Assembly (NCBI GenBank): GCA_025358125.1
Contig: JANYKS010000023.1
Span: 1 to 64,000, forward strand
Direction of reading: 5' to 3'
DNA from: Actinomycetes bacterium
Lineage (GTDB): Bacteria > Actinomycetota > Acidimicrobiia > Acidimicrobiales > Ilumatobacteraceae
DNA length: 64,000 nucleotides
In this document: piece by piece, positions 43,017 through 51,685 of the stretch
Position numbering within the stretch: the first letter of the stretch is position 1
Layout: every line of letters starts with the position of its first letter
Program-made: the position numbers and the translations under genes
Notes under the pieces: model-generated
What the model saw: the letters and a program-made list of their open reading frames with translations, nothing else
Databases searched by the model: none
Told to the model about the DNA's origin: nothing

Positions 43017-44307
43017 ATGGCCATGATGTTGACCGTCTCGCACACCTCGGGTCGAGCCGAGCCGCCGCTCCGCGACGACACGATTGGCGAACTCCTCGCC
43101 TGGGCGGCCGAACGGGCACCGGACCATGTCGCGCTGGTCACCGGCACCCGCGATCCGTCGGCGTCCCGGCAGTGGACCTACGCCGAGCTCCACGCCGACG
43201 CGCTGCGCACCGCACGCGCGCTAGCACAGAGGTTCGCGCCTGGCGAGCGCCTCGCGGTCTGGGCACGGAACATTCCGGAGTGGGTCGTCCTCGAGTTCGG
43301 TGCAGCGATGGCCGGATTGGTGCTCGTGACCGTGAACCCGGCGTTCCGGGCGAGTGAGCTCGAGTACGTGCTGAACCAGTCCCGAGCTGCCGGCATCGTC
43401 GTGATCCCGGAGTTCCGTGGCAACCCGATGCTGGCAACCGTTGAGGGAGGTGATGCAGAGCTGCCCTGAGCTGCGCGGCGTGATCCGGTTCGATCAGTGG
43501 GACGAGTTCGTGGCCGCTGGCGACGATCCCACGATCAAGCTTCCGGACATCGATCCGCTCGATGCGGTGATGATCCAGTACACGTCGGGGACCACCGGGT
43601 TCCCGAAGGGTGCCGTGCTCCACCATCGCGGCCTCGTCAACAACGGTGCCCACGTCCTCGAACGCGCGGGTGTACGCGACGGCGATGTCACGTTGACCGC
43701 GATGCCGCTGTTCCACACCGCCGGCTGCGTCCTCTGCGTGCTCGGGGCGGTGTCGAAGCTGGCGACGCAGGTGCTCGTCGAGGCGTTCGAACCCGGATTG
43801 GTGCTCCAAGTCATGGAGCGTCACGGCGTGCACGCCCTCATGGTGGTGCCAACCATGCTCGTCGCACTGCTCGAACACCCGGAATCGACGTCAGCGGCGA
43901 TCGATGCCGATGGCTGGTTGCACACCGGGGATCTGTGTGCGATGGACGAACGCGGCTACCTCACCGTCGAGGGCCGCCTGAAGGACATGATCATCCGTGG
44001 CGGTGAGAACATCTACCCGCGCGAACTCGAAGAGGTGCTGTTCGCTCATCCCGCCGTAGGCGACGTTGCCGTGGTCGGCATCCCTGATGACAAGTGGGGA
44101 GAACAGGTCGGCGCGTTCATCCGCGCCGCTCCCGGCATGACCATCGTCAAGGCCGAACTGTTCGAGTACGTGCGCGAGCACCTCGCACCTCACAAAGCGC
44201 CCCGTCACTGGTACGTGGTCGAGCAGTTCCCACTCACCGGCTCGGGGAAGATCCAGAAGTTCAAGCTGCGCGAGATGTCGATGACGGGCGCTGTCGAGGA
44301 GATCTGA
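43017..44307 (+). pseudogene. Acyl-CoA synthetase with a frameshift and an internal deletion
   Basis: From ATG 43017 the frame reads DDTIGELLAWAAERAPDHVA ... NPAFRASELEYVLNQSRAAG and then, near 43441, loses frame by one base; the protein resumes as REVMQSCPELRG. The YTSGTTGFPKG ATP loop is present. At about 43885 LVALLEHPE is joined in frame to AAIDADGWLHTGDLC, skipping the ~150-residue A4-A7 part of the adenylation domain. GENIYPRELEE and the C-terminal GSGKIQKFKLRE Lys are present. Two independent lesions, so a real pseudogene. Confidence 0.88.
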
Positions 44308-44511
44308 CGCGACGTGTTCTCCCGGTCCGAGAGGGGGCGCCGGCTGCTGCCGACCGGCGCGGAACCGATCGGCGACGCACCTCTCAGCCGCCCGGTGCGA
44401 TCCGTCGTCACCGGCGACATCGGCAAGCAAATCGTTCGGCTGATCCGCGCCGACCCCAGGGCGCCCCAATGTGGACTCTCAGCAGTCCGTGGATCCCGGC
44501 TCGAAGAGGGG

Positions 44512-45894
44512 CTACGGAGCCGGTGGCTGCAGCGGCAGCCGCAGCGCGAGCCGGGCGCCACCGATCGTCGACCGCGCCGCGACGACATGGCCGCCCATCG
44601 CCTCGACGAGTTCTTTGACGATCGCCAGGCCGAGGCCGCTCGAGCTCTCCCGGCGCGATGGCTGCGACCTTGCCACGTACAGGCGATCGAAGACGTGGGC
44701 GAGATCGGCAGCATCGATGCCGGGACCATCATCGTCGACGGAAAGCACTGCCCACAGACCGTCCTGCGACGTCGTCACCAAGACTTCGGTCCGCGCGTAT
44801 TTGAGAGCGTTCTCGAGCAGGTTCGCTGCCACCTGAGCGAGCCGGTCGTGATCCGCCGACACGGCGAGATGACCGCCGCCAACTCGCTCGATCCGAATAT
44901 TGCGCTCGTCGGCGTCGATTTGGAAGCCGTCGCTCGCCACAGCGGCGAGCGCCACGAGGTCCAGTCGTTCTGGGCGCAGTGAGAAAGATTTGGCTCGCAG
45001 CTTGGCGAGATCGAGCAAGTCGGCCACGAGACGCTCCAGCCGGCGGGCCTCGCCCCGGATGATCGCCGCCGATCGCTGCGGATCGGCCGCTCCATCGCTG
45101 ATCGCCTCCGCATATCCGCGGATCGAGGTCAGCGGGGTACGCAGGTCATGGGAGACCGAAAGCAGGAACTGCTGCTCGAGCACCCGCGCCCGTTCGAGCT
45201 CGGTCGCCATCGCGTTCACCGAGCGGGCAAGCTCGGACAGTTCGTCGTGGTTCTGCGGTGGCGGTTGTGGCAGGCGCGTCGAGAGCTCGCCGCGTGCGAT
45301 TCCCATTGCGGCCTCGCTGGCCTCGCGGATCGGTCGCGCGAGGCGACGTCCGAGGATGACCGCCACGCCGACGCCGATCGCCAATGTCGCAAGCCCTGCC
45401 AGGATGAACGTTCGCAGCGATGCCGTGAGCCCGGAGTTGGCCTGCCGTGAGACCACGACCACGATCACACCCCCGTTCGGCAACCGTGCGGGGGCGGCTG
45501 CGAACACGAGGTTGCCGCTGTTGCCGCTGACGGGATGCAGGTTCGCGAGGCGCCCGACGGGCAGTTGATCGAGGGTCAGCCCGCCAGGGAGGTCGTCGCC
45601 AGTGAGCGTTCCGTCGTTGCGAACGGTCAAGAAGGCGAGACCGTCGAGCTTGAGCGCCCTGCGGAAGCCGTTCAACAGCCTCAGCCGTCTCCGCAGTGCG
45701 GCCGGATTGTCGGTGGTGGTGCTGTTGTCCAGCACCTGATCGAGGTTGGTGGCGACTTCGGTCGCCTGGCGACGTAGCTCAACTTCGGTCGTGTGCCTCG
45801 CCCGTACATTGCCGACAACGATCGTGCCGAGACCCGCGAGCACGAGGGTGGCGATCACGACGGACGCGATCACCAAAACGAGCCGACGGGTCAT
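44512..45894 (-). CDS. Sensor histidine kinase
   Basis: 460 residues. Helix 1 (about 5-27), a ~135-residue extracytoplasmic sensor region, helix 2 (about 165-188), HAMP (about 190-245), HisKA with SVSHDLRTPLTSIRGY (phosphorylated His ~252) and an HATPase domain with LLENALKYA, DDDGPGI and SSGLGLAIVKEL. Classical OmpR/BaeS-type sensor. It is downstream of its response regulator (38-base gap). Bases 44308-44511 between it and the convergent synthetase pseudogene hold nothing recognisable. Confidence 0.93.
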   Translation of the reverse strand: MTRRLVLVIASVVIATLVLAGLGTIVVGNVRARHTTEVELRRQATEVATNLDQVLDNSTTTDNPAALRRRLRLLNGFRRALKLDGLAFLTVRNDGTLTGDDLPGGLTLDQLPVGRLANLHPVSGNSGNLVFAAAPARLPNGGVIVVVVSRQANSGLTASLRTFILAGLATLAIGVGVAVILGRRLARPIREASEAAMGIARGELSTRLPQPPPQNHDELSELARSVNAMATELERARVLEQQFLLSVSHDLRTPLTSIRGYAEAISDGAADPQRSAAIIRGEARRLERLVADLLDLAKLRAKSFSLRPERLDLVALAAVASDGFQIDADERNIRIERVGGGHLAVSADHDRLAQVAANLLENALKYARTEVLVTTSQDGLWAVLSVDDDGPGIDAADLAHVFDRLYVARSQPSRRESSSGLGLAIVKELVEAMGGHVVAARSTIGGARLALRLPLQPPAP

Positions 45895-45932
45895 AGCAGT
45901 TCTCAGCCTCGCTGGTTGATGTGAGGAAAGTG

Positions 45933-46610
45933 TTATCCGAGCCGGTAGCCGATGCCCCAGACCGTTGCGAGGGGCAGGTCGTCGCCGAGCTTTCTCCGCA
46001 GTTGGCGTACGTGCACATCCACGGTGCGGTCATCGCCGTACCAGTCGGCGCCCCACACGCTGTCGAGCAGTTGCTGACGTGATAGGGCGAGGCCCTGGTT
46101 GTGGGCAAGATGGGCAACCAAGTCGAATTCGCGAGTCGCGAGTCCGACCGGCTCACCCTTGACGCGAACCTCACGGCGTGAGAGATCGACCTCGAAATCG
46201 TCGCCGATCTTGAGCACCGTTGCGTCAGAGGGCGCCGGCGACTCGCCTCTGCGCAGGATGGCCTTGACGCGAGCAACGACCTCCCTCGGCGAGAACGGTT
46301 TGGTGACGTAGTCGTCTGCTCCGAGTTCGAGACCGAGAACACGGTCGATCTCGCCGTCGCGCGCGGTGAGGAACAGCACCGGCATGGCGGCCCGCTCTCG
46401 GATCCGGCGACAGACGTCGAAACCATCCATGCCCGGCAGACCGATGTCGAGGATCGCGAGCACCGGCGAGTGCTGGTCGATCAGTTCGAGGCCACGCTCA
46501 CCCGACGGCGCGAGCAGTACCCGGAACCCGGCGGTGCGCAGATATGTGTCCAGCAAATCGGCAATGTTCTCGTCGTCTTCGATGACGATCAGCGTTTGTT
46601 CAGCGACCAC
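45933..46610 (-). CDS. OmpR/PhoB-family response regulator
   Basis: About 225 residues. Receiver domain: EDDEN acidic pair, phosphorylated Asp in ILDIGLPGMDG, Lys in VTKPFSP. C-terminal winged helix with TVDVHVRQLRRKLGDD. The start is uncertain: GTG at 46610 is used (VVAEQTLIVIEDDE); in-frame GTGs at 46616 and 46634 are alternatives. Divergent from trpC, sharing ~100 bases of upstream DNA, but nothing links the regulator to trp. Confidence 0.9.
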   Translation of the reverse strand: MVAEQTLIVIEDDENIADLLDTYLRTAGFRVLLAPSGERGLELIDQHSPVLAILDIGLPGMDGFDVCRRIRERAAMPVLFLTARDGEIDRVLGLELGADDYVTKPFSPREVVARVKAILRRGESPAPSDATVLKIGDDFEVDLSRREVRVKGEPVGLATREFDLVAHLAHNQGLALSRQQLLDSVWGADWYGDDRTVDVHVRQLRRKLGDDLPLATVWGIGYRLG

Positions 46611-46711
46611 GCACACATCGTTGCACTCGGTCACGTTTGTACTGGCATCGACTGTTCGATGTTTCGCACGGCAGGCCACCTGGATGTTCGCGGAGATAGC
46701 GTCGGACCCGC

Positions 46712-47497
46712 ATGGTCACCTACCTGGACCGGATCCTCGATCGCCACCGCGAGATCGCGGCAGCGGATTGCCGTTCGTTGCCCGGCCTCATCGAAGCCGC
46801 GTCGGGCCGCCCGCCGGTGCGTCCGTTCGCCGCCTCGCTGCGCCGCGCCGCCGACCTCGGCGAGCTCGCGGTGATCAGCGAGATCAAGCGACGTTCGCCG
46901 TCCAGGGGTGCGCTCGACGCGGAGCTGGATCCAGCCCGGCTTGCGACGGCGTACGAGCAGGGCGGCGCTGCCGCGATTTCTGTGCTGACCGACGAAGAGT
47001 TCTTCGCCGGGTCGGTTGCCGACCTCCAGGCGGCCAGGTCTGTCGTGTCTCTCCCGGTGCTGCGCAAGGACTTCACCGTGAGTCCGCACGATGTGTGCGA
47101 CGCGCGCCTGATGGGCGCGGATTGCGTACTATTGATCGCCGCCGCGCTGTCTCCCGCCGAGCTCATCGATCTGCACGCACTCGCGGATCGGGTTGGGATC
47201 GAGGTGCTCGTCGAGATCCACGATGAAGCCGAGCTCGCCGCCGCCGTCGCAGCCAGTGCCCGGATGATCGGCGTGAACCAGCGCGACCTGATCAGCTTCC
47301 AGGTCGATCACGAGCGCGCGTCGCGGATGGCCAGACTCATTCCCGATCATCTCGTGAGGGTCGCCGAGAGCGGTGTCCGCGATGCCGCCGACGCCCGCGC
47401 GCTGCATGCGGCCGGGTATCACGCGGTCCTCGTCGGCGAGACACTGGTGACCGCCGCAGATCCGGCCGGGGTTCTGCGCGAAATGCGCATCGGTTGA
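46712..47497 (+). CDS. trpC: Indole-3-glycerol-phosphate synthase
   Basis: 261 residues. TIM barrel with EIKRRSPSRG (substrate Lys), LRKDFTV, IGVNQRDL and AESGVRDAAD. Fifth enzyme step of tryptophan synthesis. A TAGCGT -10-like box nine bases before the ATG suggests a very short leader. First of trpCFBA; trpE, trpG and trpD are not in the window. A 60-base gap with its own -10 candidate separates it from trpF. Confidence 0.95.
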   Translation: MVTYLDRILDRHREIAAADCRSLPGLIEAASGRPPVRPFAASLRRAADLGELAVISEIKRRSPSRGALDAELDPARLATAYEQGGAAAISVLTDEEFFAGSVADLQAARSVVSLPVLRKDFTVSPHDVCDARLMGADCVLLIAAALSPAELIDLHALADRVGIEVLVEIHDEAELAAAVAASARMIGVNQRDLISFQVDHERASRMARLIPDHLVRVAESGVRDAADARALHAAGYHAVLVGETLVTAADPAGVLREMRIG

Positions 47498-47557
47498 CGC
47501 GCTCTGCACGATGTAAAGCTGAGATTCACCCCGCCGCAGCGGTACCGTGCAGTCCGA

Positions 47558-48214
47558 ATGTTCGTCAAGATCTGCGGTATCACCAACGAAGACGATGCCC
47601 TGCTCGCGATCGCGATGGGCGCCGACGCTGTCGGCTTCGTCTTCGCGCCTTCCACGCGCCAGATCGCTGCCCAACAGGTGTACGACATCACCCGCCGGCT
47701 CCCGCGGGAGATCCTGACCGTCGGCGTCTTTCGCGACGATCACCCGAGCAGGGTGATCGATCTTGTCAATCGGTCAGGCGTCCGCGCGGCGCAGCTCGAC
47801 GGCCACGAGACTTCTGACGATGTCGCTGAGGTTGCCGCGCACGTGCGTTGGGTCATCAAGGGCTTCGCGGCGGGTACTGCCGATGCGCGTCGCGCCGATC
47901 AGTTCGGCACCGATCTGATCCTCGTCGGCGCCGCCATACCGGGGTCGGGCCAGATGTTCGACTGGTCGTTGGCCGGCGAGGTCCCCGATGGTCCGCGGCT
48001 CATTCTGGCCGGCGGGTTGACACCGGACAACGTGGCCGCTGCGGTGCAGCAGGTGCAGCCGTGGGGTGTCGACGTGTCGAGTGGCGTCGAGAAATTGCCC
48101 GGTAAGAAGGACGCGCTCAAGGTGAAAGCGTTTATCGAGCGTGCCCGCCGGGCGGCGCCGGTGCAGTATGTGGGCCAGGATGAAATGCCCTACGACTGGG
48201 CCGACGACGAATAG
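47558..48214 (+). CDS. trpF: Phosphoribosylanthranilate isomerase
   Basis: 218 residues. KICGIT start (catalytic Cys), FAPSTRQI, VGVFRDD, AQLDGHE and LAGGLTPDNV, GVDVSSGVE at the end. Amadori rearrangement of PRA to CdRP. A stand-alone trpF, not a PriA, so histidine and tryptophan isomerases are presumably separate here. A TACCGT box lies nine bases before the ATG. Confidence 0.95.
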   Translation: MFVKICGITNEDDALLAIAMGADAVGFVFAPSTRQIAAQQVYDITRRLPREILTVGVFRDDHPSRVIDLVNRSGVRAAQLDGHETSDDVAEVAAHVRWVIKGFAAGTADARRADQFGTDLILVGAAIPGSGQMFDWSLAGEVPDGPRLILAGGLTPDNVAAAVQQVQPWGVDVSSGVEKLPGKKDALKVKAFIERARRAAPVQYVGQDEMPYDWADDE

Positions 48215-48244
48215 CTCCGCCCGGAGACTGTGAAAGGACGCCCT

Positions 48245-49417
48245 GTGCAAGGACGAATGGTTTCGATCATGGCGGAGCCCTCTGCCGAGGGTCGCTTTGG
48301 CGAGTTTGGTGGACGGTTCGTGCCCGAGACACTGGTGCCGGCGTGCCAGGAGCTCGAGCTGGCGTTCCGCAACGCGTGGTCCGATCCATCGTTCCGATCG
48401 GAGCTGGATCACCTCCTGCGCGACTATGCGGGGCGCCCCAGCATCATCACCGAGTGCCACAACCTCGGTCGTCGGCTCGGCTTGAGGCTGCTGCTCAAGC
48501 GCGAGGACCTCAATCACACTGGTTCGCACAAGATCAACAACGTGCTCGGACAGGCGCTGCTCGCCAAGCGGATGGGCAAGACGCGTCTCGTCGCCGAGAC
48601 CGGCGCCGGTCAGCACGGCGTCGCAAGCGCCACGGCTGCTGCGCTGTTGGGTATGACGTGCAAGGTCTATATGGGTGCCGTCGATGTCGAACGCCAGGAG
48701 CTCAACGTGTTCAGGATGAAGCTGCTCGGGTCCGAGGTCGAGGCCGTTCAGAGTGGCAGCCGCACGCTCAAGGACGCTGTGAACGAGGCGATGCGCGACT
48801 GGGTGGCCAGCGTCGGTGAAACCCACTACTGCCTCGGGTCGGTGATGGGCCCGCACCCGTATCCGTGGATGGTGCGCGAGTTCCACCGCGTTGTGGGCGA
48901 CGAGGCCTACCGGCAGTGCCAGGAGTTGCTCGGCGGCGTGCCCGACGCGGTCGTTGCCTGCGTCGGCGGTGGCTCCAACGCAATCGGCATCTTCAGCGGC
49001 TTCGTCGACACGCCGGCCCGCCTCGTCGGGGTCGAGCCGGCGGGCGGCGCGGCGGTCGGGCGTGGTGTGCCAGGTGTGGTCCACGGCATGCGCAGCTATC
49101 TGATGCAGGACGAGTACGGCCAGGTGCAGGAGGCCGCGTCGATCTCTGCCGGACTGGACTATCCAGGCGTCGGCCCCGAGCACTCCTACCTTTCCTCGAT
49201 CGGCCGTGCGGAGTACCCGTGCGTCACCGACGCCGAAGTCATCGACGCGTTCCAGATGTTGGCCCGATCGGAGGGCATCATCCCTGCGCTCGAATCAGCG
49301 CATGCGCTCGCTTGGATCGTTCGCGAGGCACCTTCGTTGCGCGGCGACGTGGTGCTGATGAACCTTTCAGGGCGGGGCGACAAGGACGTCGATCAGATGA
49401 TGGAGATCCTGGGCTGA
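48245..49417 (+). CDS. trpB: Tryptophan synthase beta chain
   Basis: 390 residues. PLP Lys in HTGSHKINN, phosphate loop [16 protein letters not shown] and LSGRGDKD end. The GTG at 48245 has AAAGGA six bases upstream; GTG 48230 and ATG 48257 are alternatives. Overlaps trpA by one base set (TGATG), so the alpha and beta chains are co-translated. Confidence 0.95.
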   Translation: MQGRMVSIMAEPSAEGRFGEFGGRFVPETLVPACQELELAFRNAWSDPSFRSELDHLLRDYAGRPSIITECHNLGRRLGLRLLLKREDLNHTGSHKINNVLGQALLAKRMGKTRLVAETGAGQHGVASATAAALLGMTCKVYMGAVDVERQELNVFRMKLLGSEVEAVQSGSRTLKDAVNEAMRDWVASVGETHYCLGSVMGPHPYPWMVREFHRVVGDEAYRQCQELLGGVPDAVVACVGGGSNAIGIFSGFVDTPARLVGVEPAGGAAVGRGVPGVVHGMRSYLMQDEYGQVQEAASISAGLDYPGVGPEHSYLSSIGRAEYPCVTDAEVIDAFQMLARSEGIIPALESAHALAWIVREAPSLRGDVVLMNLSGRGDKDVDQMMEILG

Positions 49418-50190
49418 TGGGTTTCGGGACGATGGAAACCGAGTTCCGGGCGAAGCGTGCTGATCGACGGAAGTTGTTGGTGCCCTACATCACCGGCGGG
49501 CTGAACGGCTGGCAGCAGGCCATCCGGGCCGCTGCGAATGCCGGTGCTGACGCGATCGAGATCGGGTTGCCGTTTTCGGATCCGGTGATGGACGGTCCGG
49601 TGATTCAGGAGGCGTCGCAGCGCGCACTCGAGGCCGGCGTCAACATCAACACCATCTTCGACGGGGCGCGCGAGTTGGATGTCGGGATCCCGCTGGCTGT
49701 CATGTGTTACTACAACACCGTTCATCACGCCGGCCACGAGCGGTTCGCCCATCTCCTCAACGCCGCCGGCATCTGTGCGGCGATCGTGGCGGACCTGCCG
49801 CTCGAGGAGTCCGGACCGTGGTGCGCGGCAGCGGACGCCGCCGGGATCGAGACCGTGATGCTCGCGGCGCCGACCGCGCCGGACGAACGGCTGCCCCGGA
49901 TCACCGCTCGGGCCCGCGGTTTCGTGTATTCGGTCGGCCTTCTCGGCGTGACCGGCGAGCGCGATTCGCTGGCCGCTTCGGCAACGACTCTGGCCGGCCG
50001 GCTGAAGAAGATCACCGACGTGCCCGTACTCGTCGGCGTCGGCGTGTCGAACGCGGCTCAGGCGGCTCAAGCCGTCACCGTGGCCGACGGAGTGATCCAA
50101 GGCGCGAGCGTCGTGCGTCGTCTGATGGATCACGGCCCAGATTCAGTCGGCGACTATGTCGCGGAAGTGCGAGCAGCCATCCAACTTTGA
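49417..50190 (+). CDS. trpA: Tryptophan synthase alpha chain
   Basis: 257 residues. Catalytic Glu in AIEIGLPFSDPVMDGP, Asp in VADLPLEE, and YSVGLLGVTG. Cleaves indole-3-glycerol phosphate. Last gene of trpCFBA. Confidence 0.95.
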   Translation: MGFGTMETEFRAKRADRRKLLVPYITGGLNGWQQAIRAAANAGADAIEIGLPFSDPVMDGPVIQEASQRALEAGVNINTIFDGARELDVGIPLAVMCYYNTVHHAGHERFAHLLNAAGICAAIVADLPLEESGPWCAAADAAGIETVMLAAPTAPDERLPRITARARGFVYSVGLLGVTGERDSLAASATTLAGRLKKITDVPVLVGVGVSNAAQAAQAVTVADGVIQGASVVRRLMDHGPDSVGDYVAEVRAAIQL

Positions 50191-50304
50191 CGCGTGGATG
50201 TGAGGGTCTCGTCAGCAGAGCAGCCCCGACGGTACAGGTCGTTCTAGGCTTGCGGTCGGCACGCCATGCAACCAGCCGATGCCTACTTCGGAGTCGAACA
50301 ACAC

Positions 50305-50622
50305 ATGCGACCAAACGACTGTGATCTGTGTGAAGCCGCCCGCCTCACGCGGTGGTTCTACGAGGACGACGTGTGCTGGATCGCGGAGTGCGAGATCTGC
50401 GCCGTGCCGATGGTGGTCTGGCGAGAGCACAGCAACGCGCCGTCAGACGACGTGAAGGCGTATCTACATCGACATCTCGCGACAGTGGTGGCGGCGCATT
50501 TCGGTTTCGACCACTACGTCGACGACGTCATGCGCAACATTCCGAATCACTATCACGCCCACGCTCGGCCTCGTGGGGGCTTCTTCGGTCACGGTCCCAG
50601 GCTTCAGGATCGGAACGCATGA
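50305..50622 (+). CDS. Small Cys/His-rich conserved protein, HIT-like end
   Basis: 105 residues. Three cysteine pairs or singles in the first half (CDLCEAA, VCWIAECEIC) that could bind zinc, a VPMVVWREHS strand, and a C-terminal HYHAHARPR that recalls the H-x-H-x-H of HIT-type hydrolases. Similar proteins occur in actinobacteria; function unknown to me. A TAGGCT -10-like box lies near 50246. The start at 50305 skips an upstream in-frame ATG at 50266. Confidence 0.6.
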   Translation: MRPNDCDLCEAARLTRWFYEDDVCWIAECEICAVPMVVWREHSNAPSDDVKAYLHRHLATVVAAHFGFDHYVDDVMRNIPNHYHAHARPRGGFFGHGPRLQDRNA

Positions 50623-51070
50623 ACGACGAAGGAAGTACCGGAAACCTTCTCAATCAGCAGGGACGAACGAGGATGCCACGCATGAGTGGGGAACCTTTCA
50701 ATTAGTACAGACAGTTCGGGATGATGAGCTTGGAATCGGATGGATCAGCAAGGGCGAACGAGGATACCACGCATTGTGTTATTCCTTTCCGTGGGAAGTT
50801 CAACACTTTCAGTGAGATTGGATCAACGGCGGCAAACGAACAGGGGACTCATTTTGAACCCCACACTCGCCGGAACCGCCGTCACGCCTTGTCAACGAGT
50901 GTATTTATATCACATCTCTCTTTGTTTCACAAGAGGGCAAGACTCGAAAGATTTCGCGAACTTCTACCACTCTCCGTCACTCCGTCACGCAAGGTGGTCG
51001 AGATTGCGTTGTTGCAGACAAACGCGGCACAGTCAGGACGGCTCGAGCAATGCGGGTAACCTCGATCACC
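50623..51070. repeat. 448-bp gene-free stretch with three degenerate repeats, low GC
   Basis: Markedly richer in A/T than its surroundings. An element like ATCAGCAGGGACGAACGAGG followed by ATGCCACGCA occurs near 50653, again near 50743 with 3-4 changes, and more weakly near 50823. Each is followed by a GGGGAACC- or GGGAAGTTC-like stretch. Overlapping short open frames show no protein-like composition. Confidence 0.5.
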
Positions 51071-51136
51071 ATGCTCACTCCCGGTGATATCGTTCCCACG
51101 GCAGAACTGCTCGATCTCGACGCTGCCAAGCCATGA
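51071..51136 (+). CDS. 21-residue ORF overlapping the fabZ start (possible leader peptide)
   Basis: ATG at 51071 opens 21 codons (MLTPGDIVPTAELLDLDAAK then P) whose TGA overlaps the fabZ ATG (ATGA). A TAACCT -10-like box lies eight bases before it, so it would be the first thing translated on a leaderless message. The sequence LTPGDI resembles the usual N-terminus of FabZ, so it may be a displaced duplicate of that start rather than a regulatory peptide. Confidence 0.45.
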   Translation: MLTPGDIVPTAELLDLDAAKP

Positions 51137-51561
51137 CCGGTCTGCCGCAGCCGCGCGATGTCATCGCCCATCGGCCGCCGTTCCTCTTCGTCGATGAGGT
51201 TGTGTCACTCGAACCGGGTGTGCGCGCGAGTGGACTGTGGCGCCTGAGTGGCACGGAATGGTTCTTCGCCGGGCACTTTCCGGGGCGCCCCACGCTGCCG
51301 GGAGTCTTGATGTGCGAAGCGATTGCCCAGATGGGCGCGATCGCACTGTTGACCGATGAGCGCTTTGCCGGCAAGCTGCCGCTATTCGGCGGGCTCGATC
51401 GTGCCCGGTTCCGTCGTCAGGTCGTTCCAGGCGACACGCTCGAACTCAGCGTCGAACTCGGCCGGATGTCGGCGCGTGCCGGCAAAGGGAGCGGGAAGGC
51501 CGCGATCAACGGGGCAACAGCGTGCGAATGCGAGCTGATGTTCGTTCTCGTCGACGCGTAG
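51133..51561 (+). CDS. fabZ: 3-hydroxyacyl-ACP dehydratase FabZ-like
   Basis: 142 residues, hot-dog fold. IAHRPPFLFVDEV, catalytic His in GHFPGRPTLPGVLMCEAIAQ with the Glu seven residues after the PGV turn. Dehydrates 3-hydroxyacyl-ACP. It converges on the fabF end of the opposite-strand fatty acid operon and completes that pathway together with it. Start overlaps the small ORF before it. Confidence 0.88.
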   Translation: MTGLPQPRDVIAHRPPFLFVDEVVSLEPGVRASGLWRLSGTEWFFAGHFPGRPTLPGVLMCEAIAQMGAIALLTDERFAGKLPLFGGLDRARFRRQVVPGDTLELSVELGRMSARAGKGSGKAAINGATACECELMFVLVDA

Positions 51562-51685
51562 CGAGGGGCGTGTGCTGGCAACGGACAAGGATCTCGCCGG
51601 CCTCGAGGACTCGCCGAGGATCCATCGGCGACCGAACCCCGTTTGCACGCCGGTCCAAGCTGGGCAGTCGACGCGGGTGCTCCGG

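Noticed and set aside
27405-44307. Integrative element using tRNA-Pro as attachment site
   Set aside because: No integrase gene and no second copy of the tRNA 3' end were found in the window.
46611-46711. A trp-specific regulatory link to the adjacent response regulator
   Set aside because: Only divergence is visible; no operator, leader peptide or attenuator was seen before trpC.
47774-49183. Minus-strand open frame of 469 codons
   Set aside because: Antisense to trpF and trpB, a typical high-GC shadow.
50651-50850. CRISPR array
   Set aside because: Only three degenerate repeats with irregular spacing, and no cas genes.
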